Shown: piece by piece, positions 52,501 through 62,099 of the stretch | Position numbering within the stretch: position 1 is the first letter of the stretch | How the letters are laid out: the number at the start of each line of letters is the position of its first letter | NCBI GenBank assembly: GCA_947364235.1 | Contig: CANARY010000007.1 | Coordinates: forward strand, 1 to 64,000 | Length of the DNA stretch: 64,000 bases | Source: an uncultured Candidatus Melainabacteria bacterium | GTDB taxonomy: Bacteria; Cyanobacteriota; Vampirovibrionia; Gastranaerophilales; Gastranaerophilaceae | Direction: 5' to 3' | Notes under the pieces: model-generated | Told to the model about the DNA's origin: nothing | Databases searched by the model: none | What the model saw: only the letters and a program-made list of their open reading frames with translations | Program-made: the position numbers and the translations under genes

Positions 52501-55452
52501 GTGATATTAAGTGTAAACCCAATTAATGCAGTAACAAAAATGCATTCTAATTCTGTTAAAAAACATAGTGTTAAAGAAAATGAAGTCGTTACAAACCCAA
52601 ATGCAGAAGAGCTTTCAGGTGTTCCAAAAAGTTATATAAGTTTTAAAGCTGCTGATAGTGCAAAATCAATTCAGTTTACTGATGAAGCAAAGGTTTTACT
52701 TGAGTTATCTAAACAGGTTGCACAAAAATACGGTCATAATGAGCTTTTACCGGCGCATGTTATTCAAGCTTCAATTGAAATGACAGAAGATAATCTGGCG
52801 CAAATTCCAGATGAATTACTTGACAGCGGTGCGATAGATTCTGTTTCTCCTTTGAGTAAAATTGTTAATGATAAGGCTAATCAAAATATGCTGGCGACTC
52901 CTTTATCAAGATATTATTTCCTTGATATGCTTGAAGATTTAAAAACAGATAACGAAGAGTTTCTTGCCAATCTTCCAAAAGAAGAAAATGTTGATGCTTC
53001 TAAAATACTTATAGAAGAAGATTTGCAAAAAGCTTTAAAGGAAACAGAGGTTCAGGCGCGAACTATAAATCCTTATGTTTTCTTAGGTGTTGCAATGAAT
53101 TCTATGACAAATAGAGGAATTACTTATCCTTCAGAATTTTTGAAAGGTGCAATAAGTTATGGTTTATATAAAGGTAATCAAGATATTGATGTAAACTATA
53201 TGCCGGAATATGATTCAAGAGCAATTGATGTCTGGAATAAATTGGCTCTCGGTTCTAACTTGAATATAACTTATGAAGACTCTAAAGAAGCTGATAGGTT
53301 GATTGCAAGTATTGTCAAAACTCTTGATGATAAAAAGTACGGTAATTTTAATTCTGAAAATACTATGGTATTTGCGATTTCAGATGACATTGTTGATGTT
53401 CAGCTTTATGATGAAATTACGGTGCAAAAAGAAGCTAATCCAGATGTACAGAAGATATTTCTTGTAAATATGGATAAACTTCTTACAAATACAGTAAATG
53501 CAACAGGTGAAATAAGTTATAGTAATGGTATTATGCAAGCTATAAAGGAAGCTGATGATAATTTAAAAATTGTATTCTTACAGAGTAATGATGTGTATTA
53601 CAGTATGGTAGAGGATAAAGCGTTAAAATCATTGTATTCAAATTTTGTAACTTATTCTATTCCTACAATACAAACTTATGAAGTGAGTCAAATGATTGAC
53701 GATGATTTCCTTAAAGCGATGCCTACACCTTATACAAAAGAAGCTAAAGAAAGAGCTATATATCATGCAGCTAACATGCAGGGAATTTTCCCAGATAAAG
53801 CAGTAGATTTGATGAAGCGCGTAGCTGTTTATTATGGTGATGCTAAAAAAGAAATTACAGCAAGTGATGTTGATGAGTTTGCACAAATAGCACATGAATT
53901 ATTTAATAAACAAAGTACTTCTAAAACAAATATTGTATATGATACAGGTAAAACATTAGATACAATGTACGGCAAAGAAACTGTAAAAAAAGACATTGAA
54001 GCTATAATCAGACAAATAAAGACCGGAAAAATCGGTACCAGAGGCATGATTATTTATTCTCAGGATTTGGAAGCCGGTTCAGGCAGAATGCATACAGCTG
54101 AAACAATAGCTGGAGAAGCTAAAGTTCCGTTTGTAGCAATTGATACGTCGGACTTCGCCGTCTCTGAGAGAGACAGCGAAGGTGTTTCTGTAGAAACACC
54201 AAAGAATGCTATGAGAAGAGTTTTCTCTGAAGCTAAGAAAGCGGCAAGACAAAACCAGTATAAAACCGCTATTATATACATAAACAATTTTGAAGAGTTT
54301 GCATTCTCAGGTCCTTATCTTCCGGGGTATAAACAAGCGATGTCACAGCTTTCAAAGGAAATGCAGGATGCGGTTAAAGAGGATGTAAGCATTCTTGTAA
54401 TCGGTTCAACTGACGAATATTACGCTGAAGCTATTCCAGCTGTGGTAAGAGGTTTTAATCAGTCGCTTGTGGTAGATTCTCCTGCTAATAATAAAAGAGC
54501 CAGAGAAGAGATTTTAGTTAATAAAATCAACGAAGCAGCGTTACCTTTAGCTTGTGCTGATGAAGCAGAAAAAGCAAGCTTAATAAAAAAACTTGTTAAG
54601 TTAAGCGAGCACATGTCTTTTGTAGAGTTAAAATCAATGATTGATAAAACAAAGCAGATAATGTATGAACGCGGAAAAGACAAAGCTTCAACAGGTGATT
54701 TCATAGAAGCATACTTGCAGCTGGCTACAGGCAGAACTTCTCATCCTGAGATGCCTTCGTTTAATAAAGAAGCAACAACTTCTCACGAATGCGGTCATGC
54801 TACAAACCTTGAAGTTATGAACGATATTTTAAGACGCAGAGGCAAACCTTGGCATAAATCTTATGATGTAAACTTTATAACTCTTGATCCAAGGGGTGAT
54901 TTCTTGGGAGCTGTGTTTGAAGGCAAAGAAGATAATACAGACTATCCGTTTGAAGCGATGTTTACCGGGCTTGTATGTTCATTCGGCGGATATTCCTGCG
55001 AAAAACTGTTCTTTGGAATGGACGGTTCAGCAGGTATAGGTATGGATTTAGCTCAGGCAACTTCTGCCGCAAAACGCGGAGTTGAATATTTCGGGCTGGG
55101 TTATAATACCGGCAAAATTTCAAATGCTGCAGGACTAAAATCTGCATCATTCTATGATTCCGTATATAAAGATATTGATGTAATCTTAACAAATGCCCAA
55201 GTTGCTTCTGATATGATTACGGAATGCTATAGAGGATTTAACGAATGGTTTACTCAAAAATTCTCAAAATTAATCGGTTCAGATGATTGTATGGTTGATG
55301 GCGACGATTTTAGAAAAGCACTTTTAAACTGGAAGAAATCTCTACCTGCTGATAAAAAAGAAGAAATCGGTATTATGGAAGAAATTGTAATGGATTTGAT
55401 TAAATGTGCCAAAAACGGTAAGAAGTATATGTTACCTAAGAAGATATTATAG
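52501..55452 (+). CDS. FtsH-like protein: Clp-N-like domain, degenerate AAA domain, M41 zinc peptidase
   Basis: 983 residues. Residues about 55-110 look like a Clp N-domain (DEAKVLLELSKQVAQKYGHNELLPAHVIQASI). Residues about 490-720 align with the FtsH AAA module (AGEAKVPFVAIDTSDF, RRVFSEAKKAARQ), but the Walker A lysine site reads E524-AGSGRM and Walker B reads YINNFEEF, so ATP hydrolysis looks lost. The M41 peptidase is intact: H762-ECG-H766 and the third zinc ligand in GMDLAQATSAAKRG (D849). Unlike FtsH there is no membrane helix. GTG start at 52501 with AAGGAG seven bases upstream. Monocistronic with its own terminator. Confidence 0.82.
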   Translation: MILSVNPINAVTKMHSNSVKKHSVKENEVVTNPNAEELSGVPKSYISFKAADSAKSIQFTDEAKVLLELSKQVAQKYGHNELLPAHVIQASIEMTEDNLAQIPDELLDSGAIDSVSPLSKIVNDKANQNMLATPLSRYYFLDMLEDLKTDNEEFLANLPKEENVDASKILIEEDLQKALKETEVQARTINPYVFLGVAMNSMTNRGITYPSEFLKGAISYGLYKGNQDIDVNYMPEYDSRAIDVWNKLALGSNLNITYEDSKEADRLIASIVKTLDDKKYGNFNSENTMVFAISDDIVDVQLYDEITVQKEANPDVQKIFLVNMDKLLTNTVNATGEISYSNGIMQAIKEADDNLKIVFLQSNDVYYSMVEDKALKSLYSNFVTYSIPTIQTYEVSQMIDDDFLKAMPTPYTKEAKERAIYHAANMQGIFPDKAVDLMKRVAVYYGDAKKEITASDVDEFAQIAHELFNKQSTSKTNIVYDTGKTLDTMYGKETVKKDIEAIIRQIKTGKIGTRGMIIYSQDLEAGSGRMHTAETIAGEAKVPFVAIDTSDFAVSERDSEGVSVETPKNAMRRVFSEAKKAARQNQYKTAIIYINNFEEFAFSGPYLPGYKQAMSQLSKEMQDAVKEDVSILVIGSTDEYYAEAIPAVVRGFNQSLVVDSPANNKRAREEILVNKINEAALPLACADEAEKASLIKKLVKLSEHMSFVELKSMIDKTKQIMYERGKDKASTGDFIEAYLQLATGRTSHPEMPSFNKEATTSHECGHATNLEVMNDILRRRGKPWHKSYDVNFITLDPRGDFLGAVFEGKEDNTDYPFEAMFTGLVCSFGGYSCEKLFFGMDGSAGIGMDLAQATSAAKRGVEYFGLGYNTGKISNAAGLKSASFYDSVYKDIDVILTNAQVASDMITECYRGFNEWFTQKFSKLIGSDDCMVDGDDFRKALLNWKKSLPADKKEEIGIMEEIVMDLIKCAKNGKKYMLPKKIL

Positions 55453-55454
55453 TT

Positions 55455-55490
55455 AAAAAAAGGGCGGGATTGAAAATCCCGCCCTTTTTT
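55455..55490. terminator. Bidirectional terminator
   Basis: GGGCGGGATT, GAA loop, AATCCCGCCC, flanked by A and T runs, between the convergent FtsH-like and PpiC genes. Confidence 0.93.
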
Positions 55491-55491
55491 A

Positions 55492-56601
55492 TTACTTTGT
55501 TTCTTTCTTTTCAACCGGTTCAGGTGTCACTTCTTTTACAGGTCTTTTAGGGTCAAAAGACTCATTAAGATACTCAATTTTAGCGTTTTTCATTAATCCT
55601 TGAGTAAGTTTTTTAAGTGTTTCTACTTGTTTTTGGGTTTCTAAGTAAAATTTAATTTCATCTTTAACTTTCGCAAACGGAGTAGAACCAGCTTCCATTC
55701 TGTCAGTAACCTTGATTATGTGGTATCCGTAAGGAGACTGAACAAGGCTTTCGCTGATTGTGTTAGGCTTCATAGAGAAAGCTGCGTTAGAAAACTCAGG
55801 AACCATAGCTTCTTTAGAGAAGAAGCCGAGCTCTCCGCCTCTTTCTCCGCTTGCTTTATCATCAGATTTTTTCTGAGCAATTGCTTCAAAGTTATCTGGA
55901 TTTTTCTTAACTTCTGCTAGAGTTGCTTCTGCTTTAGCTTTTTGAGCAGCAAGCTGTTCTTCTAATTTTTTATTAAGTTCTTCTGTATCAATATCAGGAT
56001 TTTTTGCTTTGATTTGCTGGATAATTTCTATAGTGTTTGCAGAAATCAGAATGTGTGAAGCTCTTACTTGTTCTCCGTGAACGAATTCATTTTTGTGAGA
56101 ATTGTAATATTTTTCAGCATCAGAATCGCTTACGTTAATTTTTTCGATAGAGTTTACAAGCTTTTTAATCTTGATTTGAGTTTTTAAGTCTTCTGTGAAC
56201 TGTGCGTTAGAAACTTCTCTTTGTTTGAGCATTCTATTAAGTTCTTCTTTTGAACCTACTTTGTCAATAATTGACTTTAGTTCGTTTTGAACATCTTCTT
56301 CTGCAGCAGTAATTCCGCGTTTTGCAATTTCTTCATCAAGCAAAGATTTGATAATAAGCTCGTGAACCACTTTATCTTTAAAAATGCTGTACATCGGATT
56401 TTCGTCAGATTTTACAAAGTTTTTAGAACCGCCGAATGATTTGAATAAAGATTTATCAATGCTTTTATCAAATGCATCATCAAACTCGTTTTGAGTGATA
56501 ACTGTATCATTAACCTTAATGATACCTTCAGATTTTTTCATTAGCGTGCAGCCGGAAAATAGAACAGCTGACAAAGCTAAACATGTAAGTAATTTTTTCA
56601 T
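55492..56601 (-). CDS. PpiC-type peptidyl-prolyl isomerase lipoprotein (PrsA/SurA-like)
   Basis: 369 residues. Lipoprotein signal MKKLLTCLALSAVLFSGC with the lipobox cysteine at 18. A SurA-N-like helical region (about 30-150) is followed by a parvulin domain (RASHILIS, GGELGFFSKEAMVPEFSNAAF, SPYGYHIIKV) interrupted by an Ala/Glu/Lys-rich insertion at about 200-235. A periplasmic chaperone for folding exported or outer-membrane proteins. It follows mfd by 26 bases and is the last gene of the murA operon. Confidence 0.92.
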   Translation of the reverse strand: MKKLLTCLALSAVLFSGCTLMKKSEGIIKVNDTVITQNEFDDAFDKSIDKSLFKSFGGSKNFVKSDENPMYSIFKDKVVHELIIKSLLDEEIAKRGITAAEEDVQNELKSIIDKVGSKEELNRMLKQREVSNAQFTEDLKTQIKIKKLVNSIEKINVSDSDAEKYYNSHKNEFVHGEQVRASHILISANTIEIIQQIKAKNPDIDTEELNKKLEEQLAAQKAKAEATLAEVKKNPDNFEAIAQKKSDDKASGERGGELGFFSKEAMVPEFSNAAFSMKPNTISESLVQSPYGYHIIKVTDRMEAGSTPFAKVKDEIKFYLETQKQVETLKKLTQGLMKNAKIEYLNESFDPKRPVKEVTPEPVEKKETK

Positions 56602-56627
56602 TTGTTACTCCTTATTAATAAACTCTC

Positions 56628-59600
56628 TTATTTATACTTATTAATCGTTTCTTTTATATAATAAAACAAACCTGTCAAAATGTTAAATAATTCATCAAAA
56701 GTTAAGTTTTGGTTATTAAGCAGAATTATAGATTTTCCGTCTTCACAGGTCTTTGGCGCTACTGTGAACTTCAATTTTCTTAATATTGTTTTGTCTAAAT
56801 CTTGTTTAATTATATTCCATTCATAAGGTGTGAAAGGAGAATAAATACGAATATCACATCCTGCTTCACGTATAATAGATATTCCGCAATCTGTAGCCAG
56901 AAGTCTGATTTTTATCAGTTTGATAAGGTTTTCGACTTCTTCCGGAATTCTTGAAAACCTATCTTTCCATTCAGATATAATGTAATTCAGCTCAGTTTCA
57001 TTTTTAACATCAGAAAGGCGCTTATATTCAATCATTTTCTGCTCGTCTGAGCCTACCCATTCATCAGGAATATAAGCTGTTATGTTGATATCAACGACCG
57101 CAGGCTTAGAAGCTTTAACTCCTTCTCCCTTAAGCTCGTTTACGGTTTCTTCAAGAAGCTGGCAATAAGTATCAAATCCTACGTTAATCATGTGCCCGTG
57201 CTGTTTTGTCCCTAAAATATTACCGACTCCTCGGATTTCCACATCACGCATTGCAATTCGATAACCGCTTCCGAGAGTTGTGAATTCTTTTATTGCCTTC
57301 AAACGCTCTGTGGCTTCCTGTGTGAGCCCGCTCAAATCGTTTTTAATAGCAGTGCTGCTTCCAGCATGCTTATATTTACCTCTGTAAAGACAATAACAGT
57401 ATGCTTGTTTTTCGCTTCTGCCGACGCGTCCTCTAAGCTGATAAAGCTGAGCTAAACCCAATTTGTCGGCTTCATGGATTATCATTGTGTTTGCGTTAGG
57501 AATATCAATACCGTTTTCAATAATTGTTGTGCACAACAAAATATCATAATCGTGGTTGTCAAATCCTATAATCACGTCTTCCAGCTGTTTTTCGCTCAGC
57601 TGACCGTGGCCGACAGCAATTCTTGCGTTTGGAACGAGTTTTTGCAGCTCAAGTTTAAATTCTTCGATGGTTTCCACTCTGTTATAGAGATAGAAAACTT
57701 GTCCGTCTCTGTCAAGCTCATTAACAATTGCATTTTTGACAGTCTGCTCGTTGTATTCTCCAACAAAAGTCTTGATTGGAAGCCTGTTTTGAGGCGGAGT
57801 ATTAATTACAGAAATATCTTTGATTCCTGAAAGCGACATATAAAGCGTTCTAGGAATTGGAGTTGCTGACATTGAAATGATGTCGATATTTTCTCTGAAT
57901 TCTTTTAACTTTTCTTTATGCCTTACTCCAAACCTATGCTCTTCGTCGATTACCAGCAAACCTAAATCTTTAAATATAACATCATCCTGCAAAAGGCTGT
58001 GAGTTGCTATTACGACATCGCATTTGCCGGTTGCAAGGTTTTTAAGTGTTTCTTTGCGCTCTTTTGCACTTCTAAAACGGCATAAAAGTTCCACATCAAT
58101 TCCAAAAGGCTTAAATCTTTCTGAAACTGTTTGATAATGCTGAAGCGCAAGAACAGTTGTCGGAACGATTACAGCAACCTGTTTTAAAGATGTGACAGCT
58201 TTAAACATTGCGCGCATCGCGACTTCTGTTTTACCAAAGCCTACGTCTCCGCAGACAAGCCTGTCCATCGGGTTTGGACTTTCCATATCCGCTTTAATCT
58301 GATTGATTGATTTAAGCTGGTCAGGAGTTTCGATGTATTCAAACGTATCTTCCATCTCAAGCTGAAGTGGAGAATCCGGTGCAAATTCAATCCCTGTTTT
58401 CATTTTTCTGCGTGCGTAAAGCCTTAATAAATCATAAGCAATTGTTTCAACTTCTTTTTTGACACGAGTTTTTGTGTTTTCCCAGTCGCTTCCGCCCATT
58501 CGCGACAGCTTAGGCTTAACCTGACCGGAGCCTCTGTAACGGCATAGCATATTTATCTGCTCTGCAGGAATATGCAGCTTGTCTTTGTTCGCATATTCTA
58601 TTGTAAGATAGTCTTTAAGCTGACCATCAAATTCTTGTTTTGTAAGCCCTTTGTAAATTCCGACACCGTGTATTGAGTGAACAACAAACTCTCCTTCTTT
58701 AATATCATTGATACTTTCAATATATTCAGCTTTTTCTTTATAATGCCGTTTTCTGTTTGTAGGAACATCTTTTTGACGCTTGTTGAAAAGCTCTCTGTCT
58801 GTAAGCAGAATGATTTTCCCGTCAGGAAGCTCTGTGCCTTGAGATGTTATGTTTCTCAAATACTGAATATTAAAAAGTCCATATTCGTTAAAAACTTCTT
58901 TTACCCGCTCCTGATAATCTGTCGCAATAATAATTTGCCAGTCTTTGTGTTCTTTTAAAAAGATTGCAGCTGCGTTCATATCTGCATCAAATATTTGAAC
59001 ATTTCTTGCATCAATATCAATAACTTCGTTGTTTTCATCTGACAAGAAATTATTAAGGCTTATTTTCTGCATGCCGGCAGTCTTTGATGTCGTTTCTTCG
59101 AATGTGAAATGGTTTAAATCTTTTAATGGGTAAATAAGGTTTGTTTTTAAAGCTTCGTTATAACTGTTAACGAAATTCTCGTCAATTTGACCGTACTTGG
59201 CGCTGACTTCTGCATACTCGTCAAATACAATAATGTAGCCGCTAAAATAATCAAGAATACTTTCTAAATTGTCGTTAAAATAAGACTGGTATACATTCAC
59301 ACCCTCAAAATATCCTTCGTTTTCAAAAGGTTCTTTCAATTCTTTAGGCAGGTCTGCAGGAGCTTTTTGGGGTAAGACAAATTTATAAAGAGGCTTTATT
59401 GAAATATTTTTTATCTTTTCTATAGATTTTTGTGTCTCGTTATCAAAAAATCTTATATCTACAATTTCATCGCCCCAGAACTCAATACGCACAGGACTTT
59501 CTTCCAGCGTATAAATATCTGCAATGTCTCCTCTAATACTGAATTCGCCGATATCTGACACCATTGTGGAACGTTTGTAACCGAGCTTGACTAAACGTTC

Positions 59601-60029
59601 AAGAAGTTCTTTTTGCGAAATACTATCTCCGATTTTTAATGAAAATGAATTTGCTTCAAAAAAACTTTGTGCCGGGAATTTTTCTAAAAGAACCTTTACA
59701 GGTGCAATAACGATTTCAGGCTTTCTTAAAAGTATACTAACTTGTTTTTGATAATCATATAAGTTTATTCCAACTGTTTCGTAAGGTGAAACATTTTGAT
59801 ACGGTATAGTACTGCTTTCAAGCTCAAACATACGCTCTAAATCAGCAGAATATTTTAATGCTGACTGCTCTGTTGAAGTTACGAAAAGAATTTTAGAGTT
59901 TGAAAGTTTATAAACGTACTTCAACATTAACAGCCTGCTGAAGGTTGTTAATCCTGTTAGTGTAAAACTCTTTCCTTTTTTTATGTTTTTGACAAACCTG
60001 TCAAAAAACGACGCGAACTCTAGTTTCAT
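56628..60029 (-). CDS. mfd: Transcription-repair coupling factor Mfd
   Basis: 1133 residues, full length. Removes stalled RNA polymerase and recruits UvrA. The UvrB-homology module (TLEESPVRIEFWGDEIVDIRFF), the CarD-like RNAP-interaction domain (EGEFVVHSIHGVGIYKGL), helicase motifs (CGDVGFGKTEVAMRA, DEEHRFGVRHKE, MSATPIPRTL, QLRGRVGRSE) and the C-terminal TRCF domain are all there. Translation starts three bases after the RWYD-repeat gene. Confidence 0.97.
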   Translation of the reverse strand: MKLEFASFFDRFVKNIKKGKSFTLTGLTTFSRLLMLKYVYKLSNSKILFVTSTEQSALKYSADLERMFELESSTIPYQNVSPYETVGINLYDYQKQVSILLRKPEIVIAPVKVLLEKFPAQSFFEANSFSLKIGDSISQKELLERLVKLGYKRSTMVSDIGEFSIRGDIADIYTLEESPVRIEFWGDEIVDIRFFDNETQKSIEKIKNISIKPLYKFVLPQKAPADLPKELKEPFENEGYFEGVNVYQSYFNDNLESILDYFSGYIIVFDEYAEVSAKYGQIDENFVNSYNEALKTNLIYPLKDLNHFTFEETTSKTAGMQKISLNNFLSDENNEVIDIDARNVQIFDADMNAAAIFLKEHKDWQIIIATDYQERVKEVFNEYGLFNIQYLRNITSQGTELPDGKIILLTDRELFNKRQKDVPTNRKRHYKEKAEYIESINDIKEGEFVVHSIHGVGIYKGLTKQEFDGQLKDYLTIEYANKDKLHIPAEQINMLCRYRGSGQVKPKLSRMGGSDWENTKTRVKKEVETIAYDLLRLYARRKMKTGIEFAPDSPLQLEMEDTFEYIETPDQLKSINQIKADMESPNPMDRLVCGDVGFGKTEVAMRAMFKAVTSLKQVAVIVPTTVLALQHYQTVSERFKPFGIDVELLCRFRSAKERKETLKNLATGKCDVVIATHSLLQDDVIFKDLGLLVIDEEHRFGVRHKEKLKEFRENIDIISMSATPIPRTLYMSLSGIKDISVINTPPQNRLPIKTFVGEYNEQTVKNAIVNELDRDGQVFYLYNRVETIEEFKLELQKLVPNARIAVGHGQLSEKQLEDVIIGFDNHDYDILLCTTIIENGIDIPNANTMIIHEADKLGLAQLYQLRGRVGRSEKQAYCYCLYRGKYKHAGSSTAIKNDLSGLTQEATERLKAIKEFTTLGSGYRIAMRDVEIRGVGNILGTKQHGHMINVGFDTYCQLLEETVNELKGEGVKASKPAVVDINITAYIPDEWVGSDEQKMIEYKRLSDVKNETELNYIISEWKDRFSRIPEEVENLIKLIKIRLLATDCGISIIREAGCDIRIYSPFTPYEWNIIKQDLDKTILRKLKFTVAPKTCEDGKSIILLNNQNLTFDELFNILTGLFYYIKETINKYK

Positions 60030-60031
60030 TA

Positions 60032-60361
60032 TTAACTATGGTTTGGGCTTTCGTATTCAATTCCCATATCTTTAAGTGCTGAAATAAATCTTTCTGCACA
60101 AGCATTTTGAACTTCTGGAGGTACAACCCTTAAAATTTCTACAGTTTTAGATATAATCGGGTCTCTGTCATACCATCTGCATCCATTTACAGGTTTAACC
60201 AGGTCATAAAACCTTTCAAGAGCTTCTTTCGAAACTTTTTGTTCTAATTTATCAAGAAAAATAACTGCATGTTCTTTAAGTTCATCCTGATAATTTTTTA
60301 ATAATTCAATAACTTCTAATAATTTAGGGTCGTGGTCATACCATCTTTTATAAGCAGCCAT
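60032..60361 (-). CDS. Small tandem-repeat protein with two RWYDxDP units
   Basis: 109 residues made of two copies of one module: KRWYDHDPKLLEVIELLKN and CRWYDRDPIISKTVEILRV, each followed by a helix of similar length (LKEHAVIFLDKLEQKVS; VQNACAERFISALKDMG). Soluble, no known family. It starts one base inside the murA stop (TAATG) and ends two bases before mfd, so it is co-translated with both. Confidence 0.75.
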   Translation of the reverse strand: MAAYKRWYDHDPKLLEVIELLKNYQDELKEHAVIFLDKLEQKVSKEALERFYDLVKPVNGCRWYDRDPIISKTVEILRVVPPEVQNACAERFISALKDMGIEYESPNHS

Positions 60362-61686
60362 TAATACCCTCCTCTTATTTGTGCAGCTGAAGTGATGATA
60401 TCTCCGCTGTTTTCTTCTTCATTATATCGGTTGATTTTAGCACCTAAACCTTGAAGCTTATGTTCAAATTCTTCATAACCTCTGTCTATGTGGTGTAACT
60501 TTTCAACTATAGTTTCACCGCTAGCCATTAAACCTGCAATAACCAGTGCAGCTCCAGCTCTTAAGTCACTGGAAGCAACTGTTGCTCCTGCCAGATGTTT
60601 TACACCTTTAATAATTGCATGATTTCTGTCTTGGTGGATATCAGCACCCATTCTTCTCAAATCAGGAACTTGCATAAACCTGTTTTCATAAAGGCTTTCT
60701 GTAATTATTCCTACGCCGTCAGCAGTTGTCAATAAAGCCATTGCAATAGCCTGTAAGTCAGTTGGAAAACCAGGATAAGGCTGAGTTACAAAATTTATTG
60801 AAGATAACCTGCTTTTACAGCTGACTTCAATAGTTGAAGGCTCTACAAGCTTAATGCTTGCCCCCATTTTGATTAACTTGTCGTTAAAGAAAGTTAAATG
60901 AGCAGGATATATGTTTTTAATTATAGCTTTACCTTTTGTAGCAATAACTGCTGCCATAAATGTACCAGCTTCTATTCTATCAGGAATTGTAGTATATTCT
61001 GCTTGATGTAAATTTTCCGGCTTAACTCCGTTGATTATAATTTCGGATGTTCCTGCTCCATTGACGTCAGCACCAATTGTATTTAAGAAATTTGCTAAAT
61101 CAACAATTTCAGGTTCTTGCGCAGCGTTTTGAATTCTTGTAGACCCTTCTGCTAAAACAGCTGCAAGCATTAAGTTCTCAGTAGCACCGACTGATGGAAT
61201 ATCAAGATATATGTCGGTTCCTACAAGTTTTGAAGCTTTAGCATGAACATAACCGTTTTCAATTTTAATTTTAGCACCGAGAGCTTCAAGCCCTTTTATG
61301 TGAAAGTCAACGCGCCTTTCTCCAATAGCACACCCGCCTGGAAGCGCTACTATTGCTTCTTTGCAGCGAGACATCAAAGCACCTAAAATAATAAAAGATG
61401 CCCTCATTTTGCTTACAAGCTCATATTTTGCAGTTATTGATGTTATATTTGAAGCATCAACCACAACTGACTTTTCCTGTTTATCATAAACACATTTTGC
61501 ACCTAAGTCAGAAAGTACATTAAGCATTATATCTACATCTGTAAGATGAGGAACATTATAAATTTTAGTCTGACCTTTTACAAGAATAGTCGCTGCAAGA
61601 TGCTTAAGAACAGCATTCTTTGCTCCGCCAACAGAAACTTCTCCTTTGAGAGTCTCTCCGCCATGTATTTTGAACTTTTCTGCCAA
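60361..61686 (-). CDS. murA: UDP-N-acetylglucosamine 1-carboxyvinyltransferase
   Basis: 441 residues. First committed step of peptidoglycan synthesis: adds enolpyruvate from PEP to UDP-GlcNAc. The fosfomycin-target cysteine is present in PGGCAIGERRVDFHI, with VGGAKNAVLK and PYPGFPTDLQA typical. I start at the TTG at 61686 (GGAGG four bases upstream), which aligns with the family N-terminus; the longer frame uses a TTG inside the leader. First gene of murA-RWYD-mfd-ppiC. A TGTAACA box is at 61749-61755. Confidence 0.95.
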   Translation of the reverse strand: MAEKFKIHGGETLKGEVSVGGAKNAVLKHLAATILVKGQTKIYNVPHLTDVDIMLNVLSDLGAKCVYDKQEKSVVVDASNITSITAKYELVSKMRASFIILGALMSRCKEAIVALPGGCAIGERRVDFHIKGLEALGAKIKIENGYVHAKASKLVGTDIYLDIPSVGATENLMLAAVLAEGSTRIQNAAQEPEIVDLANFLNTIGADVNGAGTSEIIINGVKPENLHQAEYTTIPDRIEAGTFMAAVIATKGKAIIKNIYPAHLTFFNDKLIKMGASIKLVEPSTIEVSCKSRLSSINFVTQPYPGFPTDLQAIAMALLTTADGVGIITESLYENRFMQVPDLRRMGADIHQDRNHAIIKGVKHLAGATVASSDLRAGAALVIAGLMASGETIVEKLHHIDRGYEEFEHKLQGLGAKINRYNEEENSGDIITSAAQIRGGY

Positions 61687-61801
61687 AATTCCTCCAATCT
61701 TAATACAATAATACAATTATCAGAGTTTATTGTAAAGAGTGTAATTTTTGTAACAGTTTTTTTACTCTTACGCTTTTGGCTTTCGCTATCTATGCAAATC
61801 T

Positions 61802-61972
61802 CTACATTGCTCCGCGGCGCATTAAATCTGAAAGCTTTACTTCTTTATTCTTTAAAGAAGGCTGTTCAATTTTAGGTACTTCTGCCTTAACTTTAAACTG
61901 TGAAAGTCCTATTCTTTGCGGTTCTTTTTCAAATATTAATATTTTATCTACAAATGTATTAAAAATGTTCAT
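61802..61972 (-). CDS. Small orphan protein, 56 residues
   Basis: MNIFNTFVDKILIFEKEPQR at the start and KLSDLMRRGAM at the end. AAGGAG stands six or more bases before the ATG at 61972. Soluble; not recognised. It is on the murA strand, 115 bases upstream of murA. Confidence 0.55.
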   Translation of the reverse strand: MNIFNTFVDKILIFEKEPQRIGLSQFKVKAEVPKIEQPSLKNKEVKLSDLMRRGAM

Positions 61973-62099
61973 GATAGTCTCCTTAAGGATATTATACAAC
62001 ATTACTGTTTTTCCTTATCATACATTAAAACCATTTTTCATGCTGAAATCATTATACATTATGATAAGATAGTAATATATAAATAAACAGGATTTAAAT

